Below are positions 1-5,163 of a DNA stretch of 8,362 nucleotides, in pieces. The translations under genes and the position numbers were made by a program. Under the pieces are notes generated by a model. It saw only the letters and a program-made list of their open reading frames with translations, did no database searches and was not told where the DNA came from. Position 1 is the stretch's first letter. Every line of letters begins with the position of its first letter. The stretch is from JACCTH01 sp035281645 (lineage in GTDB: Bacteria > Actinomycetota > Acidimicrobiia > Spongiisociales > ZC4RG35), in the NCBI GenBank assembly GCA_035281645.1, contig DATEDN010000115.1:1-8362 (forward strand), given 5' to 3'.

Positions 1-1268
1 ACCTCCGCCTGCTCAGGTGTCGTCATGGCCGCCCACACGGCGTCGAAGTCGGCCAGGGCCTTGCGCAGATCGGCCGCCTGGACGCGCTCGTCCGGTCCGG
101 CCAGGCGGCGGGCCTCTTCGAGGGTTGCGGCCACCAGCTCCGGATCAGTGCCGATCGCGCGGATCCGGTCCACGACGAAACGCTCGATCTGGTGCGCCGG
201 CAGGGAGGGGCTTGGGCAGGTGGACCAGCCGCGGCGGTGGGCCTTGTGGCAGATGTAGTACCTCCACCTGCGGCCCTGCTTCTGCGAGTACGATGGGCTC
301 ATCGCCGCGTTGCAGGCCACGCAGCGCAGCAGGCCGGCGAGCGGTGCCTTGGGGGGCCGGGTGCTCCGGCGTCGGGTGCCGGTCGTCGCTCCGCCACCGA
401 TGCTGGACTGCACCCGGTCCCACAACTCGCGGTCCACGATGGCCTCGTGCTCGCCGGGGTAGACCTTTCCGTCGAAATGGACCTCGCCCACGTAGAGGCC
501 GCTGGTGAGCAGCCGCCGGAGGCCGTGGACGTCGAACTCGCCGCCGCCGACCGTCCTGCCGCCCTTCGTCGTCCAGCGCTTCAGGCGCCACCCGCGGCGG
601 GACAGCTCCTGGACGGTCTCGACTAGGGAACCGAGCTCGAGGAACAGCCCGAAGATGGCCCGGACCCGCTCGGCCTCGGCGGGGTTGACCACCAGCCGGC
701 CGCCGTCGGGGTGGCGGTCGTAGCCCAAGGGGAGGCTGCCGCCGGTGAAGCGCCCCTTCCTGCGGGCGGCATGGACCTTGTCCCGGGTGCGCTCGGCGAT
801 GAGCTCACGCTCGTACTGGGCGAAGGTCAGCAGCATGTTCCGGTGCATCCGGCCGCCGGGGGTGGAGGTGTCGAACTGCTCCGAGACGGAGACGAAGGCC
901 ACCCCGTGGTGCTCGAACTCCTCCATGAGCTCCAGGAAGTCGCGGATGGACCGGGAGAGCCGGTCGGAGCGGTACACGATGACCGCGTCCACCAAGCCGG
1001 CGGCGATGTCGGCCCGGAGCTGCTTCAGGGCCGGCCGCTCCAGGGTGCCCCCCGAGTAGCCGGAGTCCTCGTAAGCCGTGGGCAGCGCCACCCAGCCCTT
1101 CTCGGCGAACAGGCCGATGTAGGTCTCCCCGCGGTCACGCTGCGCCTGCAGGGAGCCAAAGTCGGACTTGGTGCGCTCTTCCACGGACTGGCGCGTGTAG
1201 ATGGCGCAGCGGGTCGTGGCGGCGTCCTGGCGGCCGTCGACGGCCTGCAGGCGCCTGCGGGCCTTCAC
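1..1268 (-). CDS. Large serine recombinase (site-specific integrase), C-terminus beyond left edge
   Basis: This is a site-specific DNA recombinase of the large serine (resolvase/invertase) class, which cuts and rejoins att sites to integrate or excise an element. The first 422 codons are visible. The resolvase catalytic domain spans about residues 20-165, with the nucleophile Ser28 in YTRQS and the arginine-rich DRLSR motif at 102-106. A recombinase domain follows (about 190-290), then a zinc ribbon with Cys316-x2-Cys319, Cys340 and Cys351. The C-terminal coiled-coil/DNA-binding part lies outside the window, so intactness cannot be judged. The start is a GTG at 1268 whose last two bases are in the TGA stop of the upstream DUF2924 gene (GTGA overlap), implying translational coupling. 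No earlier start codon with a ribosome site is evident in this frame. Family assignment is firm; att site and element limits are not visible. Confidence 0.96.
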   Translation of the reverse strand, partial: MKARRRLQAVDGRQDAATTRCAIYTRQSVEERTKSDFGSLQAQRDRGETYIGLFAEKGWVALPTAYEDSGYSGGTLERPALKQLRADIAAGLVDAVIVYRSDRLSRSIRDFLELMEEFEHHGVAFVSVSEQFDTSTPGGRMHRNMLLTFAQYERELIAERTRDKVHAARRKGRFTGGSLPLGYDRHPDGGRLVVNPAEAERVRAIFGLFLELGSLVETVQELSRRGWRLKRWTTKGGRTVGGGEFDVHGLRRLLTSGLYVGEVHFDGKVYPGEHEAIVDRELWDRVQSSIGGGATTGTRRRSTRPPKAPLAGLLRCVACNAAMSPSYSQKQGRRWRYYICHKAHRRGWSTCPSPSLPAHQIERFVVDRIRAIGTDPELVAATLEEARRLAGPDERVQAADLRKALADFDAVWAAMTTPEQAE

Positions 1269-1735
1269 GCGCGCCTCCGGGCCGGCCTCAGGCCGAAGAA
1301 GAGGTGGCCGTTCCAGTGCGCGCCGGTGACCGCCTTGGCGACGGCGGTGAGGGAGTCGTAGATGTCGCCATCCCACTCGAACCGGCCGTCGTCACGCACC
1401 AGGACGGCCACCGTGCGGCCCTTGTAGGTGCGGGTGAGCACCGTGCCGGGCGTCGGGGTGGTCGTCGCGGTGGCGGGCGGCGGGTCGGCCAGGCCGCGCC
1501 GCCCGATCGGCATCCACTGCTCGGCGTAGGGGAGCAGCTCCTCGAGCCGGGCTTGGGCCCGGGCGGAGAGGCCGCCGTACTCCTTGGCCTGGACGGCCCA
1601 GGCGATGCGCTTGTAGAGGAACCGCCGGTTAAACGAGGTCGGCACCCCCCCGATCACCTTGCGCCATTCCTGCCGCAGTTCGGAGGTCGTCATCCTCTCC
1701 AGCTTGGCGATCCTGGCGGCGATGCTCTCAGCCAC
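1265..1735 (-). CDS. DUF2924 family protein, recombinase partner
   Basis: This 156-residue protein belongs to DUF2924, a family commonly encoded directly upstream of large serine recombinases in mobile elements and of unknown biochemical role. The N-terminal part (about residues 1-70) is helical and basic and includes RRFLYKRIAWAVQ. After a Pro/Thr-rich linker (about 80-95), the C-terminal part has the family's typical pattern: a TYKGRTVAVLV strand, an FEWDG turn, SLTAVAKAVTG, and WNGHLFFGL near the end. I chose the GTG at 1735 because AGGAG lies 8 bases upstream and because it leaves the protein starting next to the SIAARIAKLERM helix as family members do. An ATG at 1786 would add 17 residues inside the neighbouring gene. 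It overlaps the 61-residue gene upstream by 8 bases and the recombinase downstream by 4. A helper role in recombination is inferred from co-location only. Confidence 0.9.
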   Translation of the reverse strand: MAESIAARIAKLERMTTSELRQEWRKVIGGVPTSFNRRFLYKRIAWAVQAKEYGGLSARAQARLEELLPYAEQWMPIGRRGLADPPPATATTTPTPGTVLTRTYKGRTVAVLVRDDGRFEWDGDIYDSLTAVAKAVTGAHWNGHLFFGLRPARRRA

Positions 1736-1913
1736 GGGCGCGTCTCCTTGGTGGCAATGGAGCCTTGTTCTGGCGAGCAACATCAAGGGGAATCTGCCGG
1801 TCCGGCGTGGGATTCTGCCCGTCTGACGCCGCTTTTCGGGCGGCGAGCAAGCGCAGATAGGCGGCGGCCAGGATGCGGGCGAGCCGGCGAGTAGTGTCCG
1901 GGGCGGTGGTCAC
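1728..1913 (-). CDS. Small helical protein of the recombinase operon, function unknown
   Basis: I do not recognise a named family. The predicted 61-residue product has one clear amphipathic helix at about residues 9-30, containing LARILAAAYLRLLAAR, followed by a polar, basic tail ending in PPRRRARG. There is no signal peptide, membrane segment or cysteine cluster. The GTG start at 1913 shares GTGA with the stop of the 35-residue gene upstream, and the stop lies 8 bases inside the DUF2924 gene downstream, so the gene fits a tightly overlapping operon; this spacing is the main support for it being real. A longer reading from an ATG at 1985 would add 24 residues that duplicate the region of the upstream mini-gene and is less likely. 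A short Arg/Lys-rich helical protein could bind the recombinase or DNA, but that is speculation. Confidence 0.65.
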   Translation of the reverse strand: MTTAPDTTRRLARILAAAYLRLLAARKAASDGQNPTPDRQIPLDVARQNKAPLPPRRRARG

Positions 1914-2017
1914 GGGCGGCCCCCGGGGTGGGCCACCTGCCAGCACCACCAGCACAGGCCATCGCGCCAGACCAAGCGGATGCAATCGGGGTCATCGCAG
2001 CGGGGCGGCGGGGGCAT
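1910..2017 (-). CDS. 35-residue Cys-rich (putative zinc-binding) mini-protein
   Basis: A very short gene read from an ATG at 2017, with an AAGGG ribosome site about 6 bases upstream. Its product has the cysteine pattern Cys7-x4-Cys12-x9-Cys22-x2-Cys25 (CDDPDC, then GLCWWC), which looks like a minimal zinc-binding knuckle of the kind found in many small phage and element proteins. It is Trp-rich around the second cysteine pair and ends in a Gly/Arg/Pro tail. The stop TGA overlaps the GTG start of the 61-residue gene (GTGA), repeating the overlap seen at the next junctions of the operon. A second ATG two codons earlier (2023) lacks ribosome site spacing. The function is unknown; metal binding is inferred from cysteine spacing, and the short length leaves some chance that it is fortuitous. 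Confidence 0.6.
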   Translation of the reverse strand: MPPPPRCDDPDCIRLVWRDGLCWWCWQVAHPGGRP

Positions 2018-2371
2018 GGTCATCCCTTCGTGCGTCGGTGCTTGGAGCTTCCGCGGCCTTCTTCTCCGCCCGGTAGGCACGCACGAGCAAGTGGGCCAGA
2101 AGGCGAAGGGCCCCCCTTGATCTCAGAGACGTGGGGATCGGGTGAAGGAACTGGCGATCTCTGGAAGCGCACGATCGGTCCTCACGCTACCCGTGATTGC
2201 CTCCACCGTTGGGCCGGTCAGTCACCGGGGGATGGGACTGCTACTCGAATAGCACCCTATGGTGGAATTTACTGACATCGTCTCGAAAACGTCGACACGA
2301 CGTTTGCGCGATGGTACCCTGCAATCGCCCCGCGCATAACAACAGGCGAAGCTGTCCTAGGGAGGGTAGAA
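2018..2371. promoter_or_regulatory. 354-base divergent intergenic region with operator-like palindromes
   Basis: The stretch between the leftward recombinase operon and the rightward control genes has no convincing gene. It should hold the promoters for both directions. Two inverted repeats stand out: CCGGT-5-ACCGG at 2214-2228, and a perfect 8-bp-arm repeat at 2287-2305. The part from about 2235 to 2345 is less G+C rich than its surroundings, as expected for a promoter. I cannot fix -35 and -10 boxes with confidence. CTGACA at 2272-2277 and CATAAC at 2335-2340 are weak candidates that do not pair at standard spacing. On the minus strand, codons from about 2099 to 1992 resemble a helix of the 61-residue protein but lack a normal start. 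Confidence 0.5.
2287..2305. promoter_or_regulatory. Perfect palindrome, probable operator
   Basis: AAACGTCG-ACA-CGACGTTT: two perfect 8-bp arms with a 3-bp centre, 67 bases before the start of the 67-residue gene. Outer CATCG (2276-2280) and CGATG (2309-2313) extend the symmetry with unequal gaps. This is the form of a dimeric repressor or activator site. The 337-residue winged-helix protein two genes downstream is the obvious local candidate to bind it, but that link is inference. No second copy was found in the window. Confidence 0.5.
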
Positions 2372-2575
2372 ATGAAGAGTCTGGACAATCTGCTATCTGG
2401 ACTGCGTCCGTCGGCGGATCAACCGATCACGACCATGAAGCCAAGCGGAACCTTGGAGAAGGGGTACGGCCATTCACCTACCGCATCCGAGATCATCGCG
2501 CTCAAGCCGACTGATCTCATTCCACAGAATCCCCCCTCCGCTTCTGCACAGGCAGGCGGGAAGCTCGAGAAATAA
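2372..2575 (+). CDS. 67-residue protein of unknown function
   Basis: I do not recognise this product. It begins with a short helix-prone segment (MKSLDNLLSGLRPSADQP) and continues as a polar, Ser/Pro/Lys-rich chain that looks largely disordered. There are no cysteines, membrane span or signal peptide. The start is strongly supported: GGGAGGG lies 5 bases before the ATG, the best ribosome site of the plus-strand block. It is the first gene after the palindrome-bearing intergenic region. Its TAA is followed, in the same reading frame and after only 15 bases, by the ATG of the 337-residue regulator, so the two are probably co-transcribed and coupled. It could be a leader peptide, a small partner of the regulator, or an N-terminal piece separated by a stop. 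Confidence 0.6.
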   Translation: MKSLDNLLSGLRPSADQPITTMKPSGTLEKGYGHSPTASEIIALKPTDLIPQNPPSASAQAGGKLEK

Positions 2576-2590
2576 CCTCCTCCCGGACCG

Positions 2591-3604
2591 ATGCGAACCG
2601 GTCGTATCGTCTCGGCGGGAAGTTCTGCCGTTCCCGTGGTCGCCCAGGGCCCTCCATGGGTATTGGCGGCTATTCTCTTTGACGGAGATTCGCTTCAGCT
2701 CAGCCAGTTCGCGCGCGACCGTCTCAGATTGTTCGACAAGGCCTGGGGACAAGCCGTCTACGGCTGGCCGGTCGGGAACCCCCTCGAACGCGGTGAAGTC
2801 TGCGAGCGACTTGGTGGTCCCGAGCTTCTCCGCCGCGGCGAGGCGAAAGCGGTTATCTACAAGAAGCTAGCTGAATCGCGCGGCAGCGAGATGAACCATG
2901 TACTGCGCGAGGTGGAAGAGCTCCGAGCATACTATGGCGTCGACCGGTCTCGCCTCCCAGCCTTCATCTTCCGCACTTTCCCCTCTCGACCAGAGTGTCT
3001 CGTGCTGCCCGTCGATAGAAGGTGGCTCGCGAGCGAGGAATCACGGCTAGCCTTCAGCAGTGCACTTCAGGAATGTCTTGCGGAAGAACGTGTCTTGGGT
3101 CTCATCACTCCAGGGGAAACGACCACCTACGAACTCGAGCAAGGATTCGGGAGACTGCTCAATGAGATTCCTGCCCGGATGAGGCGGTTCTCCTCGGGGC
3201 CTGCGACTTCAAGTCAGGGCCCGACGCGTAGGTCGATGATCGCAGATAAGGCGGCGCGGACTGACAATCTGGTCATTGATACCGCCGCTCACCGTGTGCT
3301 TTACCGGCGAAAGGAGCTTCGCTTCAGCGCTTTTCTTTTCGATGTGAACCTCATACTGGCCAAGAAGGCTCTACAGGGGCGAAGTTGGGTCGAGCGTGCC
3401 CATCTGGAGGAGATTCTCTGGCCGAAACAAGCGGAGAACTACGAGGTGCCTTCCTACAAAATCAATGATGTCATGAGACGTCTTCGAGGCGCCTACGTGA
3501 AGGCTCCCGGGATGAACCCTGCAAAGGTCCGTCAGCTTTTCCCCATGCAACGGCACCTGGGCTATCGAATGGAGATCCCCTCCGAGAAGATTGTCATCCT
3601 CTAG
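2591..3604 (+). CDS. Winged-helix (OmpR-type) regulator with unrecognised N-terminal domain
   Basis: A 337-residue protein in two parts. The C-terminal third (about residues 225-333) matches the OmpR/PhoB-type winged helix in pattern: an N-terminal sheet (LVIDTAAHRVLYRRKELRFS), the FLFDVNLILAKKAL helix, VERAHLEEILWP, a recognition-helix-like KINDVMRRLRGAY, and a closing hairpin with LGYRMEIP. This predicts DNA binding. The N-terminal 210 or so residues resemble no receiver domain or other family I can name; they include a segment around 110-135 with LPAFIFRTFPSRPECLVLPV, and a helical stretch near 145-190. Residues 205-222 look like a linker. The ATG at 2591 has no good ribosome site and follows the previous stop by 15 bases, so translation may depend on the upstream gene; GTG at 2636 is an alternative. 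The likely role is control of element genes, possibly through the 2287-2305 palindrome (inference). Confidence 0.72.
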   Translation: MRTGRIVSAGSSAVPVVAQGPPWVLAAILFDGDSLQLSQFARDRLRLFDKAWGQAVYGWPVGNPLERGEVCERLGGPELLRRGEAKAVIYKKLAESRGSEMNHVLREVEELRAYYGVDRSRLPAFIFRTFPSRPECLVLPVDRRWLASEESRLAFSSALQECLAEERVLGLITPGETTTYELEQGFGRLLNEIPARMRRFSSGPATSSQGPTRRSMIADKAARTDNLVIDTAAHRVLYRRKELRFSAFLFDVNLILAKKALQGRSWVERAHLEEILWPKQAENYEVPSYKINDVMRRLRGAYVKAPGMNPAKVRQLFPMQRHLGYRMEIPSEKIVIL

Positions 3605-3666
3605 ACTCGCCGCCAGCCTCCACACTTTCATCACATTCTCAACACAGATTCCACCCAGCTTCAGTT

Positions 3667-3713
3667 AATCCGGCTGATCTATCACGTCCGCGACAGGTGC
3701 GCCTGTCCGGATT
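3667..3713 (+). repeat. Nested inverted repeats just before the 107-residue gene
   Basis: AATCCGG (3667-3673) is complementary to CCGGATT (3707-3713). Between them GACAGG (3692-3697) pairs with CCTGTC (3702-3707) over a TGCG loop, and TCCG (3687-3690) can extend that inner stem by pairing with CGGA (3708-3711). The outer and extended inner pairings share bases, so they exclude each other. There is no T-run, so a classical terminator for the upstream gene is unlikely; a protein site or RNA element ahead of the next gene is possible. Confidence 0.4.
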
Positions 3714-3761
3714 CGGATGAGCCGATTCGGAAAGGCCAGCCCTAGCTGGGAGGACCGCCCG

Positions 3762-4085
3762 GTGCGCAAGGCACAGGTTTCGCTCCAGCGGCAAGAGCTG
3801 ATCGCTCTTCTGCAGGACATTCACTTCGGCTCCATCGAACGACTTCTGATCCGTGACGGGGAACCGATCCTGCGGCCGCCCCCCACCATCGTTCGTGACA
3901 TCGCCCTCGGCAAGCCGAGGGGCCCTCACCCGGCGAGCGGCCTCGCAGATTTCGCTTTGCGTAATGAGTTGACCGACCTGTTCAAGCTTTTCGATGAGGA
4001 AAGGGACACCACCATCGAGCGAGTCGTGGTGCAGGCGGGCTTGCCGCACCGGGTGATTCTCAGAGAGCAGCACGGAGACTCGTAA
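3762..4085 (+). CDS. Conserved hypothetical protein (element-associated), 107 residues
   Basis: I know of no function for this protein, but its style (QRQELIALLQDIHFGSIERLLIRDGEPIL, then PPPTIVRDIALG and a C-terminal helix plus strand ending ERVVVQAGLPHRVILRE) resembles a short hypothetical protein recurring in planctomycete mobile elements. This is recollection of pattern, not a search result. I chose GTG at 3762 because GGGAGGA sits about 7 bases upstream and the conserved-looking helix starts soon after. The first ATG in frame is at 3717, adds 15 residues, lacks a ribosome site and abuts the inverted repeats. The protein appears soluble, with alternating strand-like and helical segments and no cysteines. 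It lies between the winged-helix regulator and the sigma-like gene, in the same direction. Confidence 0.7.
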   Translation: MRKAQVSLQRQELIALLQDIHFGSIERLLIRDGEPILRPPPTIVRDIALGKPRGPHPASGLADFALRNELTDLFKLFDEERDTTIERVVVQAGLPHRVILREQHGDS

Positions 4086-4128
4086 CCAAAGACTTCTTCT
4101 TGCCAGACAGCGACTGGCCGTCAAGGGC

Positions 4129-4235
4129 GGAGGTCGTTGTGGGCGTCAACCGACGCACACGACGGCCCTTCCCTCCGACGGCTGCTGCACGGCGTGACGC
4201 CCACCTCAAGACCTCCCCGGCCAGGGGGAGACAAG
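4129..4235 (+). promoter_or_regulatory. Structured leader with mutually exclusive hairpins, hides the ribosome site of the sigma-like gene
   Basis: Three pairings can be drawn. (1) 4132-4147 with 4152-4167: 15 of 16 positions pair, including two G-T wobbles, around an AACC loop. (2) CTCCCC (4213-4218) with GGGGAG (4225-4230), which sequesters the ribosome binding site of the gene starting at 4236. (3) A long-range helix in which GGAGGTC (4129-4135) pairs with GACCTCC (4210-4216) and GTGGGCGTC (4139-4147) pairs with GACGCCCAC (4196-4204); this uses the strands of both (1) and (2) and would free the ribosome site. This is the arithmetic of a two-state RNA switch. G+C richness raises the chance background, so the regulatory reading is inference. 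Confidence 0.4.
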
Positions 4236-4805
4236 ATGGGCAGTGCCAAGCACGCCGCACCGTTGTTCGATCGCTTCAGTGACTCATATATCCGGAATCG
4301 TGCCGTATTCATCTGCTCGGCCGCCGGCCTGCCCGCACATGAGGCCGAGGACTTCCAGCAGGAACTTCGGTTGCACCTGTTTCGCCAACGGCGACTCCAT
4401 GACCCGGCCAGGGGAAAGTGGACCACCTTCGTCAGGACGGTTATTCAGAGGAAGGCAGCCGCTCTACTTCAGAAAGCCAAGGCTCAACGTCGTGCGCGTT
4501 GGCGTGAGGTGGCATCCCTCGATGAGGATTTCCCGGAGACCCAGAACAGCAGCGATTCGTTCGATCTTCAGAGCTACCTGGCCGTCACCTCCTCCCAGTG
4601 GACACTTGAAGCCGGCATCCACCTCCGAGTGGACCTCAGCCGCGCAGTGAACCGGATGCGACCGGCGCAACGCGACCTCGCACGGTCGCTCATGGTCGAG
4701 CGCGTCAGCGAGGTCTCGAAGCGTACCGGCATTCCTAGGAGCACCCTCTACGAGAGGATGACGGAGCTGAGAGAAAACCTTCAGGAAGCGGGGTTTCACC
4801 GGTAG
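4236..4805 (+). CDS. Sigma-70-like (ECF-type) transcription factor
   Basis: A 189-residue protein with the layout of a compact sigma factor. The region-2-like half (about residues 8-90) has a helix with AEDFQQELRLHLFRQ, then HDPARGKWTTFVRTVIQRKAAALL, as in short sigma-70 family members. After a variable acidic linker (95-125), the region-4-like half (about 128-187) ends with a helix-turn-helix, VSEVSKRTGIPRSTLYERMTELRENL. Its job would be to direct RNA polymerase to element promoters. The ATG at 4236 is preceded by GGGGGAG at 6-base spacing. The frame stays open to a TTG at 4137, but that start would place the ribosome site too close. The leader can fold to hide the ribosome site. It sits upstream of the replication genes, so it may drive them (inference). 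A DNA-binding phage regulator that only resembles sigma is the main alternative. Confidence 0.78.
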   Translation: MGSAKHAAPLFDRFSDSYIRNRAVFICSAAGLPAHEAEDFQQELRLHLFRQRRLHDPARGKWTTFVRTVIQRKAAALLQKAKAQRRARWREVASLDEDFPETQNSSDSFDLQSYLAVTSSQWTLEAGIHLRVDLSRAVNRMRPAQRDLARSLMVERVSEVSKRTGIPRSTLYERMTELRENLQEAGFHR

Positions 4806-4866
4806 GTCGACGGGTGAGCCGACGATTTGAGTGGCGACTCAGTAAGTTAGTGGATGTGGCCAGACG

Positions 4867-5163
4867 ATGAGGACGTGTGTGGGAGAAACCTCGTTTCACT
4901 TCCGATTCGGACCGAAGGTCAAAATCAAGGAGGTGCACGACTCCCTGGTGCTGTCTCTGATGGCGTCGGAAGGTCTCCATGGCCGAACCAGGGTGCAGCT
5001 CGAGGCCAACTTCCACCTCGACAGGGATGAGCGGACGTGCACCGTTCAGGCGGAGACCGAGGTGGGGCGCGACCTCGTCCGGATCTTCACGGCCCTGCTG
5101 ACACGGCAGTTTGGCGAGGAGGGCTTCACCATTGAGTCGAACGAGTCGCGGCAACATGCATAA
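4867..5163 (+). CDS. 98-residue protein of unknown function, coupled to the replication helicase
   Basis: No family is recognised with certainty. The product is a small soluble protein that looks like a mixed alpha/beta fold: strand-like FHFRFGPKVKIKEV, a helical segment, then LEANFHLDRDERTCTVQAETEVGRDLVRIFTALLTRQFGEEGFTIES. The stop overlaps the start of the replication gene by 8 bases (ATGCATAA), so the two are very likely translated together and may act together. The ATG at 4867 has no clear ribosome site. GTG at 4879 has GAGGA 5 bases upstream and would give a 94-residue product; I keep the longer form but the shorter is equally possible. The pattern recalls hypothetical proteins found beside helicases in planctomycete elements (recollection only). 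Confidence 0.68.
   Translation: MRTCVGETSFHFRFGPKVKIKEVHDSLVLSLMASEGLHGRTRVQLEANFHLDRDERTCTVQAETEVGRDLVRIFTALLTRQFGEEGFTIESNESRQHA

Noticed and set aside
145..1361. Several long open frames on both strands across the recombinase region
   Set aside because: They are shadow frames of the serine recombinase and DUF2924 genes; their translations are Arg/Pro/Gly/Ala-rich with no domain pattern, while the minus-strand recombinase frame shows catalytic and zinc-ribbon motifs.
1304..1894. 196-codon plus-strand frame
   Set aside because: It is antisense to the DUF2924 and 61-residue genes, low in complexity and without a ribosome site; the minus-strand frame has the family pattern.
1783..1995. 70-codon minus-strand frame
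   Set aside because: It runs in another frame across the 35- and 61-residue genes, lacks their overlap geometry with neighbours, and has a Pro/Arg-rich composition typical of out-of-frame reading.
4137..4235. N-terminal extension of the sigma-like gene from a TTG
   Set aside because: The purine-rich site is only 3 bases from the TTG, the extra 33 residues are low complexity, and the ATG at 4236 has a well-spaced ribosome site.
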